From Arachnopeziza araneosa (Eukaryota > Ascomycota > Leotiomycetes > Helotiales > Arachnopezizaceae): a stretch of DNA of 64,000 nt. Below are positions 45,344 through 56,674 of this stretch, in pieces; the stretch's first letter is position 1; each line of letters opens with the position of its first letter. Where the stretch lies: assembly GCA_003988855.1 (NCBI GenBank), contig QYAI01000121.1, forward strand, positions 124,001 to 188,000, written 5' to 3'. Position numbers and translations under genes: made by a program. A model generated the notes under the pieces. It saw nothing but the letters and a program-made list of their open reading frames with translations, made no database searches and had not been told where the DNA came from.

Positions 45344-48300
45344 ATGGCCACACTTCATGATGGCGCACCCCCTCGAAAGAGAGTAGTAACATATGGAAAA
45401 GCTGCACGCAAGAGAATACCCGATTATGAAGGTTTCAATGCTGTGGTACACAAATCTGCAGACAAGGAGATTGCCAATAAACAGGATGCGCCAACAACTT
45501 TCCCATCACTACCTGCGCCGTCTATTCAGCCGAACGCTGCTGTCAGAAGAGCAAAAACCCCCATAATCCAATCTCCAACCAAATCAAATCTCTTCGACGT
45601 ACCTGTGAGTGACGACGTCGCTCCGAAGTTGGCCCCCAAGAAGTTAAGCGGTTCGCCAAAAATCAAGGCAGCTCCACAGAGACTGGTGTCAAGTATATCT
45701 GCGACAAAGGAATTATCTTCCAAGAGCGTATTTGATGTCCCTGATAGCGATGATGATACTTCAAAGCCAATCCGAAAATCTGCAAATTCGCCCAAACCAC
45801 ACATCAAGCCGAAGGCAAATGCAAAATCCCCCACCACAAAAATGATTCCTCAAGAATTACATCCTCCGACAAGCATCTATGACATTCCCGACGATGTTGA
45901 GAAGCCTTCAAAGACGATTCGGAGGCTGGCTCCTTCACCTCGACTTATTAAAAAAGAAAAACCTGCTCCACAACCTTCCGCGTCGAAAGTATCGCCCCAA
46001 CAACCTGTTGCTCCGTCGAGTATTTTTGATGTCCCTCTGAGCGATGACGAGGTTCCTCAAACCAAACCGCTACAGAAACGAGCCCAACAGACAATTCAAA
46101 CCATAAACTCTACTACAAGGAGCTTTCCCCAACACTCGGTCAGAAGTCCAGATGACGGACAACGAAAAAAACTAAAGCTATCACCTCCCCAACAGTTGGT
46201 GTCAAATGTTCTCCCATTACACCCACGCTCTCCAAGATCAAGAGCTACTTCAAAGGCCCCGAGACAATCTACGGCTTCTCCCAAAGTCAGGCCAATTCAT
46301 AAATTGTCATCTAAAACTCTGCCATTGCGTCGGCAAGAGCGACCTCGAAGCCCACTCAAGCTCAGTCCTATGCCAATGCTTGATCATGCCGAGAACGACT
46401 TCTCTTCTCCCAGTGGTGCAGACTTGATGGATCTGGACATCAAAGAACCGAAAACCCATATTTCGCCCAAAGGATTAAAGATGTGGCAAGAAATCTTGGA
46501 TACTACAGCAGAGATTGAAAATGGACTCGAAGGTGGCGTTGTGGGGTTGAGTTCTCACTCGACTGCAAATTCACGGCGACAAGCAAAAATATCCAAATCA
46601 GCAGAGACTTCCAACCTAGCACAAAAAACTCAATCATATACACCACGGAAAAGACTTATAGACTCGCTTGTGTGCCAAACTGAGGAAACATTTTCATCTG
46701 ATACAGATACCTCCGAAGAGGACGAGCCCGAACCGGAATCCCCGGGCCCGAATGTTCACTCGTCACACGTTTCTGGTGGCCAAAGTGCCGTGCCTGAATT
46801 TTCCAATTCTTCTGTCTTGGCCAAGGATAGCCAAGGATCGCAATTATCCCAAGTAATTGGACCCAAATTCACATACGGTCGGCAAAGATCAATGCTTGCT
46901 GAGCAAGATATTATGAAAGAGCTTGCTATGGAATTACCAATATCAGAACCAGCCCAATCTTTTCCGAATCGAAGAAATCGACGGGGTTCAATACCTAGTC
47001 TCCAGCCCCTCCCAAGCTTTCATGACGAGGAAGAAGATACAAGTACAACTCAGCTTAAAACTGTTCACGAACTCAGGATGGCTGGGGCAAATAATCGTTT
47101 CTTGTATGAGGCTCAAGATCTCATTGATGGAATCGGACATCCGGAAAAAACTTCGGCTTCCGTTCGTCGATCTGGACTTCTTGACCTAGCAAGCAAACTA
47201 AAAGACAAAGAATTTCTAGACCAGTTCCGTACACATTCTATGGAGTTGAAACTGTTTATCCACCTCGGTCAAGAAAAAGATTCTGTTTCTGGATATCTTC
47301 TAGTATCAATTCTAGTTTTAGTTCTCACTGGAACTCCAATGCCTCATATAATTGCTCATCTCCGTCGGCAGGGTATTACGAGGCTTATTATTCGTGTATT
47401 AGAGTGCCAACAAAGCATCGCAACCATTTGCAAGGAACGCAAAAGCAACATGTCCAAGTCGGCTCAGTCTCTTGTAATTGAACATCATAACGATCTTTTA
47501 AAGATGCCCATCTGGGACGAGTTACAACCACAAATAATTTTTCCTCAGACTCTAGCGTTGAAATGTTTAGAGCTAATGGTTCGGCAAACACGAACTGCGG
47601 GCGACTCGGGGGATATTTTCTCTAAAGAACTGACAACTACTCTTTTTAACGTTCTGAAAAATGCTTCCAACGAAGCTTCGTGGAATCTTCCTCAAGGCAA
47701 AGAGGCGATCGATTTCTATCTCGCTTTGGCAACTCTCGAGTTGCATTCACTCACTGCAAGAACGGTACATGACGAGTTAATCTGGACCAGCAACTTCCTC
47801 CCAATCATGGCGGAGACCTTGGAAATCGCATACTCCCAACCACCGGCAACATTTGGACGCTCCCATCTCCTCATCGCCCGAATGTCAGCACAGATAACCA
47901 ATCGTAATTCTAAGGCTTCAGATATCTTCGCCCGACCGAGATTGATGGAGGTCTTAGGCCAGGCTGTCATTGCTAAATTCCATGAGCTCTCACGTTTTTT
48001 GATGGAAGACGATTTTGTCAAAGTCCTAGATCATTTGGTTGTGCTTATTGGGGCATCGATTAATCTTGCCGACAATGCGAAAGCTCGAGATGCATATCAA
48101 AGTCTACGAGGCTCTGTAAATGACCCTCTCGATGGTCTCGTCCAAATATTCGTCGATCATCGGGCGCAGAGTTTCCAGGTATGTACTTCTTTCTTTTGGC
48201 ATTGGTTTGTCATTAACACATTTAGGCCGACAACCTCCAACTGGCCCAGAAGAACATACCATTTGGCTGGCTCTCAGTCATGCTCGGCTTCTTCTGTCTC

Positions 48301-48498
48301 CAACCGGATCTCGCCGGTCGCATCAAAGCCATGCAACCTGGAAGCACACTGAGACCGCTAGTGGCCAGTATTGAAGAGTTCGCTGTAATTCATAAGAATG
48401 CGGACAAAATCATAGAAGATGAGGAGGGATATTCACCTCAAACTGGAGTGACAGAGAGGTTGGAGGAGCTGCTGGGCATGGTGAAAGCTGTGGCTTAG
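45344..48498 (+). CDS. WPL1: WAPL cohesin-release factor (Rad61/Wpl1)
   Basis: It opens the cohesin ring together with Pds5, controlling sister-chromatid cohesion and loop size in the nucleus. Two exons (45344-48178, 48226-48498) give 1,035 residues. Residues of about 1-520 are disordered, rich in Pro, Ser and Lys, and hold four copies of a short motif (F/Y-D-[VI]-P followed by acidic residues) at about 45.59, 45.73, 45.88 and 46.02 kb. The WAPL helical domain follows, from KTVHELRMAGANNRFLYEAQ and DGIGHPEKTSASVRRSGLLD to LAGRIKAMQPGS. Large disordered N-termini are normal for WAPL proteins. Confidence 0.9.
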
Positions 48499-48812
48499 GC
48501 AGCATGGATTTGAGAGACGAATGATGGATAGATTATGATACCTAAGGAATATGGGATTGGGAGGCGCGTTTCTTTCGGTGCAAAAGGATCAAGACAATAT
48601 ACCCGCAATGGATGTTTTGGACCCGCATGTTGGTATTAGCATCGAGGTTATGGGTTAGGCGTTAAGGAATACCAAATGACATGATATGAGCCTGTAAGCT
48701 GAGTTCTACGATAAATCTCAACCATCTCCCCACCTATTCAATGGAGGAGCCTCCTTCCTACTATGAAAGTCACGTGGTACCGGTGCGAGGCTGGGCTGAG
48801 CTGAACTGAAAT

Positions 48813-48820
48813 TCGGCCGA
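48813..48820. promoter_or_regulatory. TCGGCCGA palindrome upstream of the Zn2Cys6 gene
   Basis: Exact copy of the palindrome, about 210 bp upstream of the regulator start; a candidate autoregulatory site. Confidence 0.45.
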
Positions 48821-48950
48821 GATTTTTCAGTTAACAACACCTCGACATATCTCACCACCAGACCCCAGCCCACCGGTCTGCACTGAGATATCTGCGGTGT
48901 CAAGTCACAAGACTGATGATTGGCAAGATTCCTTGAGGTTCAGAGGGAAC

Positions 48951-48958
48951 TCGGCCGA
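48951..48958. promoter_or_regulatory. second TCGGCCGA palindrome upstream of the Zn2Cys6 gene
   Basis: Exact copy, about 70 bp upstream of the ATG and perhaps within the 5' leader. Confidence 0.4.
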
Positions 48959-49028
48959 GGAGGACCGTGGAGCCACAGCTCCCACTACACTCACAGTGCC
49001 GCAAACAACTCCCAGATTGTCTACAGGG

Positions 49029-51693
49029 ATGTCTCGAACACCACAGACCTGCGCTGACTGCGCACGCAGGAAAATCAAGTGTAACAAGGTTATTCCATGC
49101 GATCAATGTGAGAAAAGGCACGTGATAATATACCTGTTGTGGATTGGAGACTAACTTTGCTCAGAGGAATTGGCCACAGCTGCCGACGTGCCGAAGTAAC
49201 TCACAATGATAGAACTCAACAAATGGTTTCTACGTCTCCTGGAGATACCGACCCCACAAACTATGGTCGTACTCCAAGATCAGGCGAGACACCAATCAAT
49301 GAGCAAATCCTGACTTTGGTGACTACCCTCTCAGATAGAGTGAAACATCTTGAATCGAAGCTTGAGAATGGACCTTCTCGGAAACATGAATTGATAGAGG
49401 ACTCCAATGGCCATGTTCTTGATCATACATCTACCTCCCATCTGGATAGACCTGTGAAGCGTGCAAGGCCGCACGACATAGCAGACTCCGCGCATATCTC
49501 ATCAACTATAAGAGAAAGACAGCTCATAGCGGATGAGGATACCGGCTCCAGCCATAATGCTTCAGATGCCGAGGTTGAAGATGCCGCAACTGTGCTGGAG
49601 TTTCTCGCTTGGGGAAGATTGAAGGATAGCACGCTTACCAGCGGTTTGCGAAATCCCTCAGTACCTCAGGTTCCTGAGCCAATAATGCAGCCAGATAGAG
49701 ACGTTCTTGGTGCTGCTCAGGGTCTAACTACATCATGGAATACATCTCCTGCGGCGACGACCGGTGAGAGCCTGATACAAGAAACCGCTCAGCTTTCACA
49801 GATTCAGGAACAACTACCTCCGAAACCTCAGATCTATACTTTAGTTGATTATCATGCTGACCACCTCCTTTTCATGCATTGTTCTTTTCATGTACCTTCG
49901 CTAAAAAAAGAACTTGCTCGATTCTACGATGAGGATCAAGGGAGTATCATCTTGACAAGTCAATCTTTGCAGTGGGCCGCGCTTCTCTTCTCGATACTTT
50001 GTGGAAGTATAACTTGTGCAAATCCGCTGCAGATCGTCGAATGGGGTTATCGAAAAGGTAAACTTCCTAGGTTATCAGCCATATACAGTACTAATATCAA
50101 ATTCAGAGGAGCAGAGTCAGCGAGCCAAAAGTTGGTACTTAGCCGCAGTCGAATGTCTCAACATTGCAAGATATCAGCAATACCAAAACAGTGTGTAATC
50201 AAAGTATCAAGTACTTGATTTAAGCTAATGTGTCACAAGTTTACGCTGTGCAAGCGATCGCTACGGCAACAATCTCCGCTCATATGCTAGGGTAACATAT
50301 TTGTATGGCTGGATTCTTAAACTCGCTGATCATCTGTAGATTTTCAAACTCTCAATCGGTTAGTCTTGCTGCTGCCGTTCGAATAGCTCAATCACTGGGT
50401 ATGCACAGACTTGGAAAATCTAAAGGTCCTCCTGAGGAAGGCGATGCTGAAGGTTTGAACGAAGCCGTGAAGGAAGAATTGAGTCGAAGGTTGTGGCATC
50501 AGCTTGCTACTCAAGATTGGTTTTCAGTACCTTTCGCTGAAACATATTGTATGCCAACCACAATCACCTCAAGTTCTAAACTGATGATCAAAGGCATAAA
50601 TCCGCTTCATTTCAACACAAGACCACCTCAGCATTGTGATGAAGAGACAATGCGACCATTACCCTTCTCGCAGCCATGTTTTATTGACTATGGAAATTTC
50701 TTCTTCAGAATTGCAGCCTTGATGCCCGCATTACTCGACAGATATTATGAAGCAGCAAGTCTCGATGAAAAATATGAACACGTCCTAAGATTTGATAAAA
50801 TTACAAGAGAATTAGTTTTATCACAACTCCCGACTTATTTATACAGCCAGACTCCTGTTGATCCAAGTTGGCCTCCGTGGGTCGTTCTTGCCCGGAGGGC
50901 TTTGAGTATCTCGGCTGCTCATAAAATAATCATGATACACAGAAGGTTTCTTGGAATGAGTTTCCATGACAAGAGATTTGACTTTACTCGTCGAACCTGT
51001 CTAGCCGCAGCAAAGACAATAATAAATGAGATGAAACAAGACGATTCAGAGAAAAACCCAATATTTTGGACAATCCAAGCATTCGGTGTTGCGGCTGGCA
51101 TAATTCTGGCTCTAGACAACTTTAACCGCCACAAATCAACACGAGAACACGAGGAAAATCGGCAATTGGTCACCGAAACAATTTCTATCCTATCAAAAAG
51201 CGTATACATCAGTTCAATCGCATCACGAGGAGCAAGATTACTGACCGAGTTGCTTGCCGAAGATCAAGGAAACGGCAAAGAACGAGCTAATGATGGCACT
51301 TCAGCACCAAGAAAACCAGAGAAAACACTCAATGTCACAGCATTCGTCAAGAAATTTTGCGAGATGGAGATGCCATTGCCAGCTGAGAAGGTCCCTATTC
51401 CAGAAGAGCACATGCCTTTATGGTTACAGCAAGACAATTCTTACCAACTGCCATATCAATACAACCAAGAGGTTCATGCTACATCTAGCAGTGGATACCA
51501 CAGATACTCAACGAAAGCACCGCAGACTCATGGCTCATTTGGAATAGATCAGGGATACCATGTCCCTCCGCATCTCCGCGGTCATCATGGAATACCTGAG
51601 AACCCCTTTTCGCTTGTTGGGGAGAATTTCGATATTTCAAGTGTCACTTGGTTCGATGATCTTTTGGGTCTGGCTCCTTCTCACTCGATCTGA
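49029..51693 (+). CDS. Zn2Cys6 transcription factor with fungal-specific regulatory domain
   Basis: Five exons (49029-49117, 49165-50057, 50107-50190, 50240-50291, 50340-51693) give 823 residues. The zinc cluster is at residues of about 8-37: CADCARRKIKCNKVIPCDQC, then EKR-GIGHSC, with all six Cys present. The cluster is split by an intron whose donor is GC. A short coiled-coil-like stretch (TLVTTLSDRVKHLESKLE) follows for dimerisation. The middle-homology domain includes DYHADHLLFMHCSFHVPSL, YAVQAIATATISAHML, SLGMHRLGK and ELSRRLWHQLATQDWF. It lies at the head of the accessory cluster; CGG-type palindromes in its own and neighbouring promoters suggest it controls them. Confidence 0.9.
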
Positions 51694-51765
51694 GGGCTTG
51701 AAATCTCACATCTGATTTATCTAATTATACATACTGATTAAACGTCTGAATTCTACGCGACGAAT

Positions 51766-52578
51766 CTAAGCCGTTAAAATTGAATTCATAGCATTCACGA
51801 CGCCCATAGCATCTTCCAAGATCTGCTGGTGTCCAGAATGCACCACTTCCAACTTCGAGGCAGCACCTCCACTAGCAATCAACTTTTGCAGTTCCTCTCC
51901 CCTCGAAATCGGCGATATATTGTCTTGATCACCAGAGATCAAGAGTACAGGGCATCGAATATCAGCATAATTTGGATCGACATGACTCTTTGAACAAACA
52001 GCCTCACATGTGGCCGCATAACCCTCTGGATCTTGCGAACTAATCATTTGCCTCACAACTGTTCTGACGAGATCTGAAGAGCTTGGTGCCACATTGTTCG
52101 CCACTGTTGAATCTCTGATTCCTTCCACACCTTCTCGAGCCTTTGCAGCTAATCCACTCATTCTCTCGACAACTGCTGGAATATGGGAGGCTGATTTTCC
52201 TGGACCGATGAGGACAAGCGCTTTGACTTTGTCTGGGTGCTGTGATGCGTAATGCATTGCAACTATGCTTCCTAATGAATGCCCTACTAGAGTCGGTGGT
52301 TCTCTGGAAGGCTCTTTCTGGGCGAGAAGAGCTGATAGATCTTCAACAAAACCTGGAATTGACAGGGTACCATTGAACGTGCTGAAGCCTGAGCCAGGAA
52401 AATCGAATCGAAGCATGGTAAAGCGTGACGAGAAGTGGCTGATGAGCGGCTGGAAGGCATTGGTTGTCCCACCAAGGCCATGCATTAGGACCATAAGAGG
52501 ACCAGACCCAAATTCTTCTACAAAGATTCGGCTGCCATCAGACTTGGTGTGATAATATGTCTTCATGGTGTCAGACAT
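51766..52578 (-). CDS. alpha/beta hydrolase
   Basis: A single exon of 270 residues. Hydrolase fold motifs: GPLMVLMHGLGGTTNAF (oxyanion loop), RFDFPGSG, nucleophile elbow GHSLGS, catalytic Asp in ISGDQDNISP and His in VVHSGHQQI. It resembles small-molecule lactonases and esterases (3-oxoadipate enol-lactonase-like), but the substrate is unknown. The chosen start is MSDTMKTYY; an upstream in-frame extension has no ATG. It is convergent with the Zn2Cys6 gene and divergent from dioxygenase copy 2. A TATATAAG element lies about 60 bp upstream on its strand. Confidence 0.85.
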   Translation of the reverse strand: MSDTMKTYYHTKSDGSRIFVEEFGSGPLMVLMHGLGGTTNAFQPLISHFSSRFTMLRFDFPGSGFSTFNGTLSIPGFVEDLSALLAQKEPSREPPTLVGHSLGSIVAMHYASQHPDKVKALVLIGPGKSASHIPAVVERMSGLAAKAREGVEGIRDSTVANNVAPSSSDLVRTVVRQMISSQDPEGYAATCEAVCSKSHVDPNYADIRCPVLLISGDQDNISPISRGEELQKLIASGGAASKLEVVHSGHQQILEDAMGVVNAMNSILTA

Positions 52579-52637
52579 AATTGCTGCATATATGAGAAAG
52601 GAAAGTAACGACAGCACGTGTTTTATGTCTGACGGAG

Positions 52638-52645
52638 CTTATATA
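52638..52645 (-). promoter_or_regulatory. TATA box of the hydrolase gene
   Basis: TATATAAG on the minus strand, about 60 bp before the ATG. The same octamer precedes the acyl-ligase/condensation gene. Confidence 0.45.
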
Positions 52646-52738
52646 ACCTTCAGAATAGAAAGCATTATCTTACCTCTTGACTGTCCGTTGCTGTAAAATC
52701 TACATCGGTCAAATCCGCGGTTGGATTCAACGGGTTTC

Positions 52739-52746
52739 TCGGCCGA
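52739..52746. promoter_or_regulatory. TCGGCCGA palindrome in the divergent promoter
   Basis: Exact copy, placed between the hydrolase and dioxygenase starts (about 160 and 280 bp away), with a near copy at 52849-52856. Confidence 0.5.
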
Positions 52747-53027
52747 TGTCAGCCCCCTTATCTTCGAGAGTGGGATAACGAAGAACCACGGAGATTCAAC
52801 AGAAGGATGTTGACTTTACCATCAGTCCTCGGGCGTATCTGCACTTCAACGGCCGAAGTCTTAGAAGGCCACTTCGTGATTCGAGCTAACATCGGTCCCG
52901 CCTCGATTTTAGTCGGCTCTTTTGTGAGTAGTCTGGTGTATTTGACGACAACAACATCCCCCAAGCAAGATCACAGTTTAGAATATACTGTTTCCATTTC
53001 AAATATTTATATTGAACCCAATTGATT

Positions 53028-54395
53028 ATGCCTTCCGCCGTTAAAGAAATCCAAGTGGAGCCAATCGACCATGGAGCAAAGTCACATGTCGACTTTGGAG
53101 CAACAATCCACGGCATCGACCTCAACAACCTGAACGACTCGGAATTCCAAGTGATTCATGAAGCACTTCACAAACACAAGCTTTTAGTGTTTAAAGAACA
53201 ACCAGAGATGCTTACACCGCAAAACCAATACGCTCTCACACGACGATTCGACCCCAACGAAACTACTGGCGGGTTCGCACACGGCGTTGACCCATACCTC
53301 ACTAGTTACAACGGCTTAGATATCTACGGGATCCCCAACCGCCCAGCCATCCCGTGTCAACCTCAAGTGCACATCCTAGGCCGAGGTCTCGTCCCAGAAG
53401 ACCATTACGGCTTTCCTCCAGATTTTAAAGTCAAAGGCATCGACCACCGTGAATACCACCTCCCGCCGCACATCTCCGACGCCGACAGAGAGGAAGGTAA
53501 ATCTCGGTTCTACCAGTGGCATTTTGACGGATCTTTATATAACATTCCTCCACCACGCGTGGGCTGTCTTCTCGCTGTCCGGACGCCCAAAGGTCCAGAC
53601 GTAACCATCCAATGGGATGATGGGACCGGAACTGAGATGACTATGGCTCCTGGTGCTACAGCTATGGTAGCTGGTTCTCGAGCATTAGCACTCTTATCCC
53701 CTGAGCTGAGAGATCTAGTCTATCACAGCAGAATCGAATACGCACCGCACACTTTCGAGTGGATCTCAACAGCGAGATGGACACGGCTAGGTCATGGAAT
53801 CGTCACGGAAGGGAAAGAAAAGCCTCTGGATCAGCTGAAACCATGGGAGAAAGATAAGCTCTGTGTTTATCCCATGGTGTGGAGAAATCCGGTTACCGGA
53901 GAGGATAGTTTACAGGTTCATGGACAGGGGGCCTTTAAGTTGTATCTGAAGAGTAGTAAGGATGGAGAGGAGAGAATAGTTGACGATCTTGGCGAAGTAA
54001 GAGAGTTTTTACACAAGTAAGCCCCCATACCTACCTTTTCCCACTCTCTTAATCCCTTTCTAACCTCACCAAAATAGAATCATGAGACCCGTTCTCGAAC
54101 CTGCCAGTATCTACGCCCATAGACACGAAGAACAAGATGTGATTCTCTGGTACAATCGTGCGTTGTGGCATTGTATCGTAAGTTGATCGTATCCGATTCT
54201 ATCTAGCCTGCCCGATCCGTGCAAATCTTGAGCAGAAATTGTGAGGCAAAGAAAGAGATGATGCTAATGAATCTTGATGGGTAGACCGAGTTCCCAGAGA
54301 GTTATGGCCCGAGGATTATGCATCAATGTAATGTCGCTGCCTCTGATCATCCTATACCGGCGAAAGATGTGGTTGCCACTGGTGCTAGGAGGTAG
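53028..54395 (+). CDS. Fe(II)/2-oxoglutarate dioxygenase, XanA/TauD-TfdA type (copy 2)
   Basis: Three exons (53028-54016, 54078-54177, 54285-54395) give 399 residues. The metal site is His-x-Asp in YQWHFDGSLYN with the distal His in NRALWHC; the co-substrate Arg is in YGPRIMHQCNVAASD. GATIHGIDLNNLNDSEF and YPMVWRNPVTGEDSLQVHG match the fungal xanthine dioxygenase-like group. It is a paralogue of copy 1 at 31.3 kb but has a different intron pattern (two introns versus five), so the duplication is not recent. Substrate is unknown; xanthine, taurine-like sulfonates or other small acids are possible for this family. Confidence 0.88.
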
Positions 54396-54840
54396 GGCTG
54401 GTCTGTTGCTGTAAATTTTAGTGTTTTGATTTGATCGGATTTGAAGAAATTGATATCAGTGTCTGACTGTTATTTGGATGGTCTGATGCATTTGATGTGT
54501 AGAAAGTGGACATGATAACCAACCTCCTTCCTCGTTTGGTAAGAGGGTAGAGAGGGGTATCAGAAGAGGCAAGATGGGTAGCTCTCTTGTTCTAATAGTC
54601 ACATACTCAAACTCGATTGGTTTTACAATATCACTCATCGCCATATCTTTCTTACGTACCATTCAATCCTTAACTGACATATATCATTCCTGTCATACCG
54701 CTCCTCATAGCATTGTTTACAGCACGGAAGAAATCCATTTGAACAAGAACGAAATCAAGATCCAATCTCATCCCATCCACCTCCAACTCAGCAGCGGAAG
54801 ATTCAGCATCAATATTCTCAGGAGTTGGATGTGATAGCCG
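54396..54840. other. tail-to-tail intergenic spacer
   Basis: 445 bp between convergent dioxygenase and P450 genes. A plus-strand frame at 54574-54834 has no family features. Confidence 0.35.
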
Positions 54841-56674
54841 TTATTTACTTGGACTCGTTGGCGGTTGAGAAGGAGTCAGCGCAACCAGTGTCCCGTGCAG
54901 CGAATACGCAACTATGGTATATAACTCCGTCCAGGGACGGGAGTCGCGTGCTGATATGTGAGAGAAGTGCTGTAGGAGACGGATGGTGAGGTAGGATGTC
55001 TCGGTGAGGGAGAATTGTTCTGCAGGAGCGGTTAGATGGGTCTTGTTGGGGGTGGTGGAAAGGAAGATGGAGATGAAAGTTCAGAATGGAAAGTTGAAAG
55101 AGTCTCACGCCCAAGGCAGATTCGAGGACCGCCGTTGAAGGGTAGGAAGGCCTGAGTCTGTTAGTTTGTGGAATGCGGTAGAGAAGAGAAGATGATATAC
55201 CCAACTAGGTTTCAACCCCTCCCACCTCTCTGGTCGGAATTCCTCTGGATCGTCACCAAAGAAATCCTCGCGTCGGTGCATGGAGTAAACGCTATAATAA
55301 ACATGGGTTCCTTTCTTCACAAATACCGGGCTCTTGCCGTCAGGACCGCCACCTAGAGGGAGGAAGGTATCACGGATCGCTTCACGAGTATTAGCTGGAA
55401 CGGGCGGGTGTAAACGAAGCGCTATCCATCCCATCAGTGCGAGCACGAGGAGATCTGGGAGACGAAACCGACTTTCATTGATAACCTGACGGAGGTATTT
55501 CAGATCCCGGAGATCATCGATCTTCGGTGGCTCGGTACCGAGATGCTGTATCTCTTCTCGCAGTCTGGCGTAGATCTCTGGATGACGAGCGAGGCGCCAA
55601 AACATGTTGCTTAGAAGAGCGGCAGTGGTGTCGCGTGCTGCGAGGAGGATGTTCAGGATCTGATCCCGGAGCACGACTCGATCACCCGTGTCCTTGGCGA
55701 GTTCGCGGAGGAAGATGTATTTGTCACCCTTCTGCTCATGCTTGTCGGGATTCCGGAGACGGAGAGCTTCGTCGACGAACCCATCAATATAGCCAAATGC
55801 TGTCTTTTGAGCTTTCTTGGCACGAAGGTTGTACTTGAAGTGTTGCATTGCGCCGAGACGCATGTTGGCTGCTGCTTCAATGCAGGAATACGTATATGCC
55901 TCGACGAACTCGGCGTCTTGGACGTTTTGAGTGTTGTTGTATATCTTATCTATATAGTCTGGGGATAAGGTCTGGACAGAGTGCCCAAAGAGGAATTCGG
56001 TGCCTGTATCCACTGCACAAAGTCAGTTGCGAGTTTGTCGCTGTGAGATGATCCTTACTGGTATATTTAAAGAACAGAGCCTGCAGGTCAACAGTCGATC
56101 CATCTTTAGGTATGAGTTTCAGAAAGTGCTGCAGATGAACTTCGAGGGCTTCGAGATGAGTGATGATGTTGTGTCTATCAAAGCTAGGCCGCAGTAAAGC
56201 TCGCGAATGCTTCCATTCGTGTCCATCCGTCGTGAAGATGCCTCGGCCAAACAGAGGAATCATAGCATCCACGCGGAAGCTCGACAGCTTGAAATCGTCA
56301 AACTTTGCTGAGAGAATCTGCTGAATGTTGCGTGGTTCGATGGTATGAATAGTGGCATAGTGAAGGTGTTTGGACGCATATGTTCTTCCGTACTTTTGAA
56401 ATCGTTCATGTGTACCTTCTAGGTAGCGATGCCTTCTTGCGTTCTGAATTGTCTTCAAGACGAAATCGAGGCCGAGGAAGGGATCCTTGATTGGTGCCTT
56501 GCTTTGTGGCTCGGCGCATCCATATAGTCTTGCAAACTTTCGTCTCCGGAAATGGAGATCGATGCTCCTGATGATCCAGCGAACGAGGAATAAAAGAGTC
56601 ACTGATAAGATTATCTTGTTCAATGTGAAGCTTTCGCAGCTGAGTATTTGGCGCAGTTTGTATAAGAGATACAT
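54841..56674 (-). CDS. cytochrome P450, CYP52-like (fatty-acid/alkane hydroxylase type)
   Basis: An ER-anchored monooxygenase. Five exons (56059-56674, 55473-56012, 55201-55421, 55109-55151, 54841-55019) give 532 residues. The N-terminal anchor is KIILSVTLLFLVRWII. GIFTTDGHEWKHSRALLRPS is the CYP52-type C-helix, and the I-helix is LLAARDTTAALLSNMFW. ExxR (ETLR) is created at an exon junction before LHPPVPANTREA. PERW follows, and the heme loop is FNGGPRICLG with the Cys ligand. CYP52 enzymes omega-hydroxylate fatty acids and alkanes, so a lipid-like substrate is plausible but unproven. It lies between dioxygenase copy 2 and the acyl-ligase/condensation gene. Confidence 0.9.

Larger units (their letters stand above)
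48499..49028. promoter_or_regulatory. promoter region of the Zn2Cys6 gene
   Basis: A 530-bp stretch between WPL1 and the regulator. It holds two exact TCGGCCGA palindromes at 48813-48820 and 48951-48958. Confidence 0.45.
52579..53027. promoter_or_regulatory. divergent promoter of hydrolase and dioxygenase copy 2
   Basis: A 449-bp bidirectional promoter. It contains TATATAAG (minus strand) at 52638-52645, an exact TCGGCCGA at 52739-52746 and a 7-of-8 match ACGGCCGA at 52849-52856. Confidence 0.5.
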
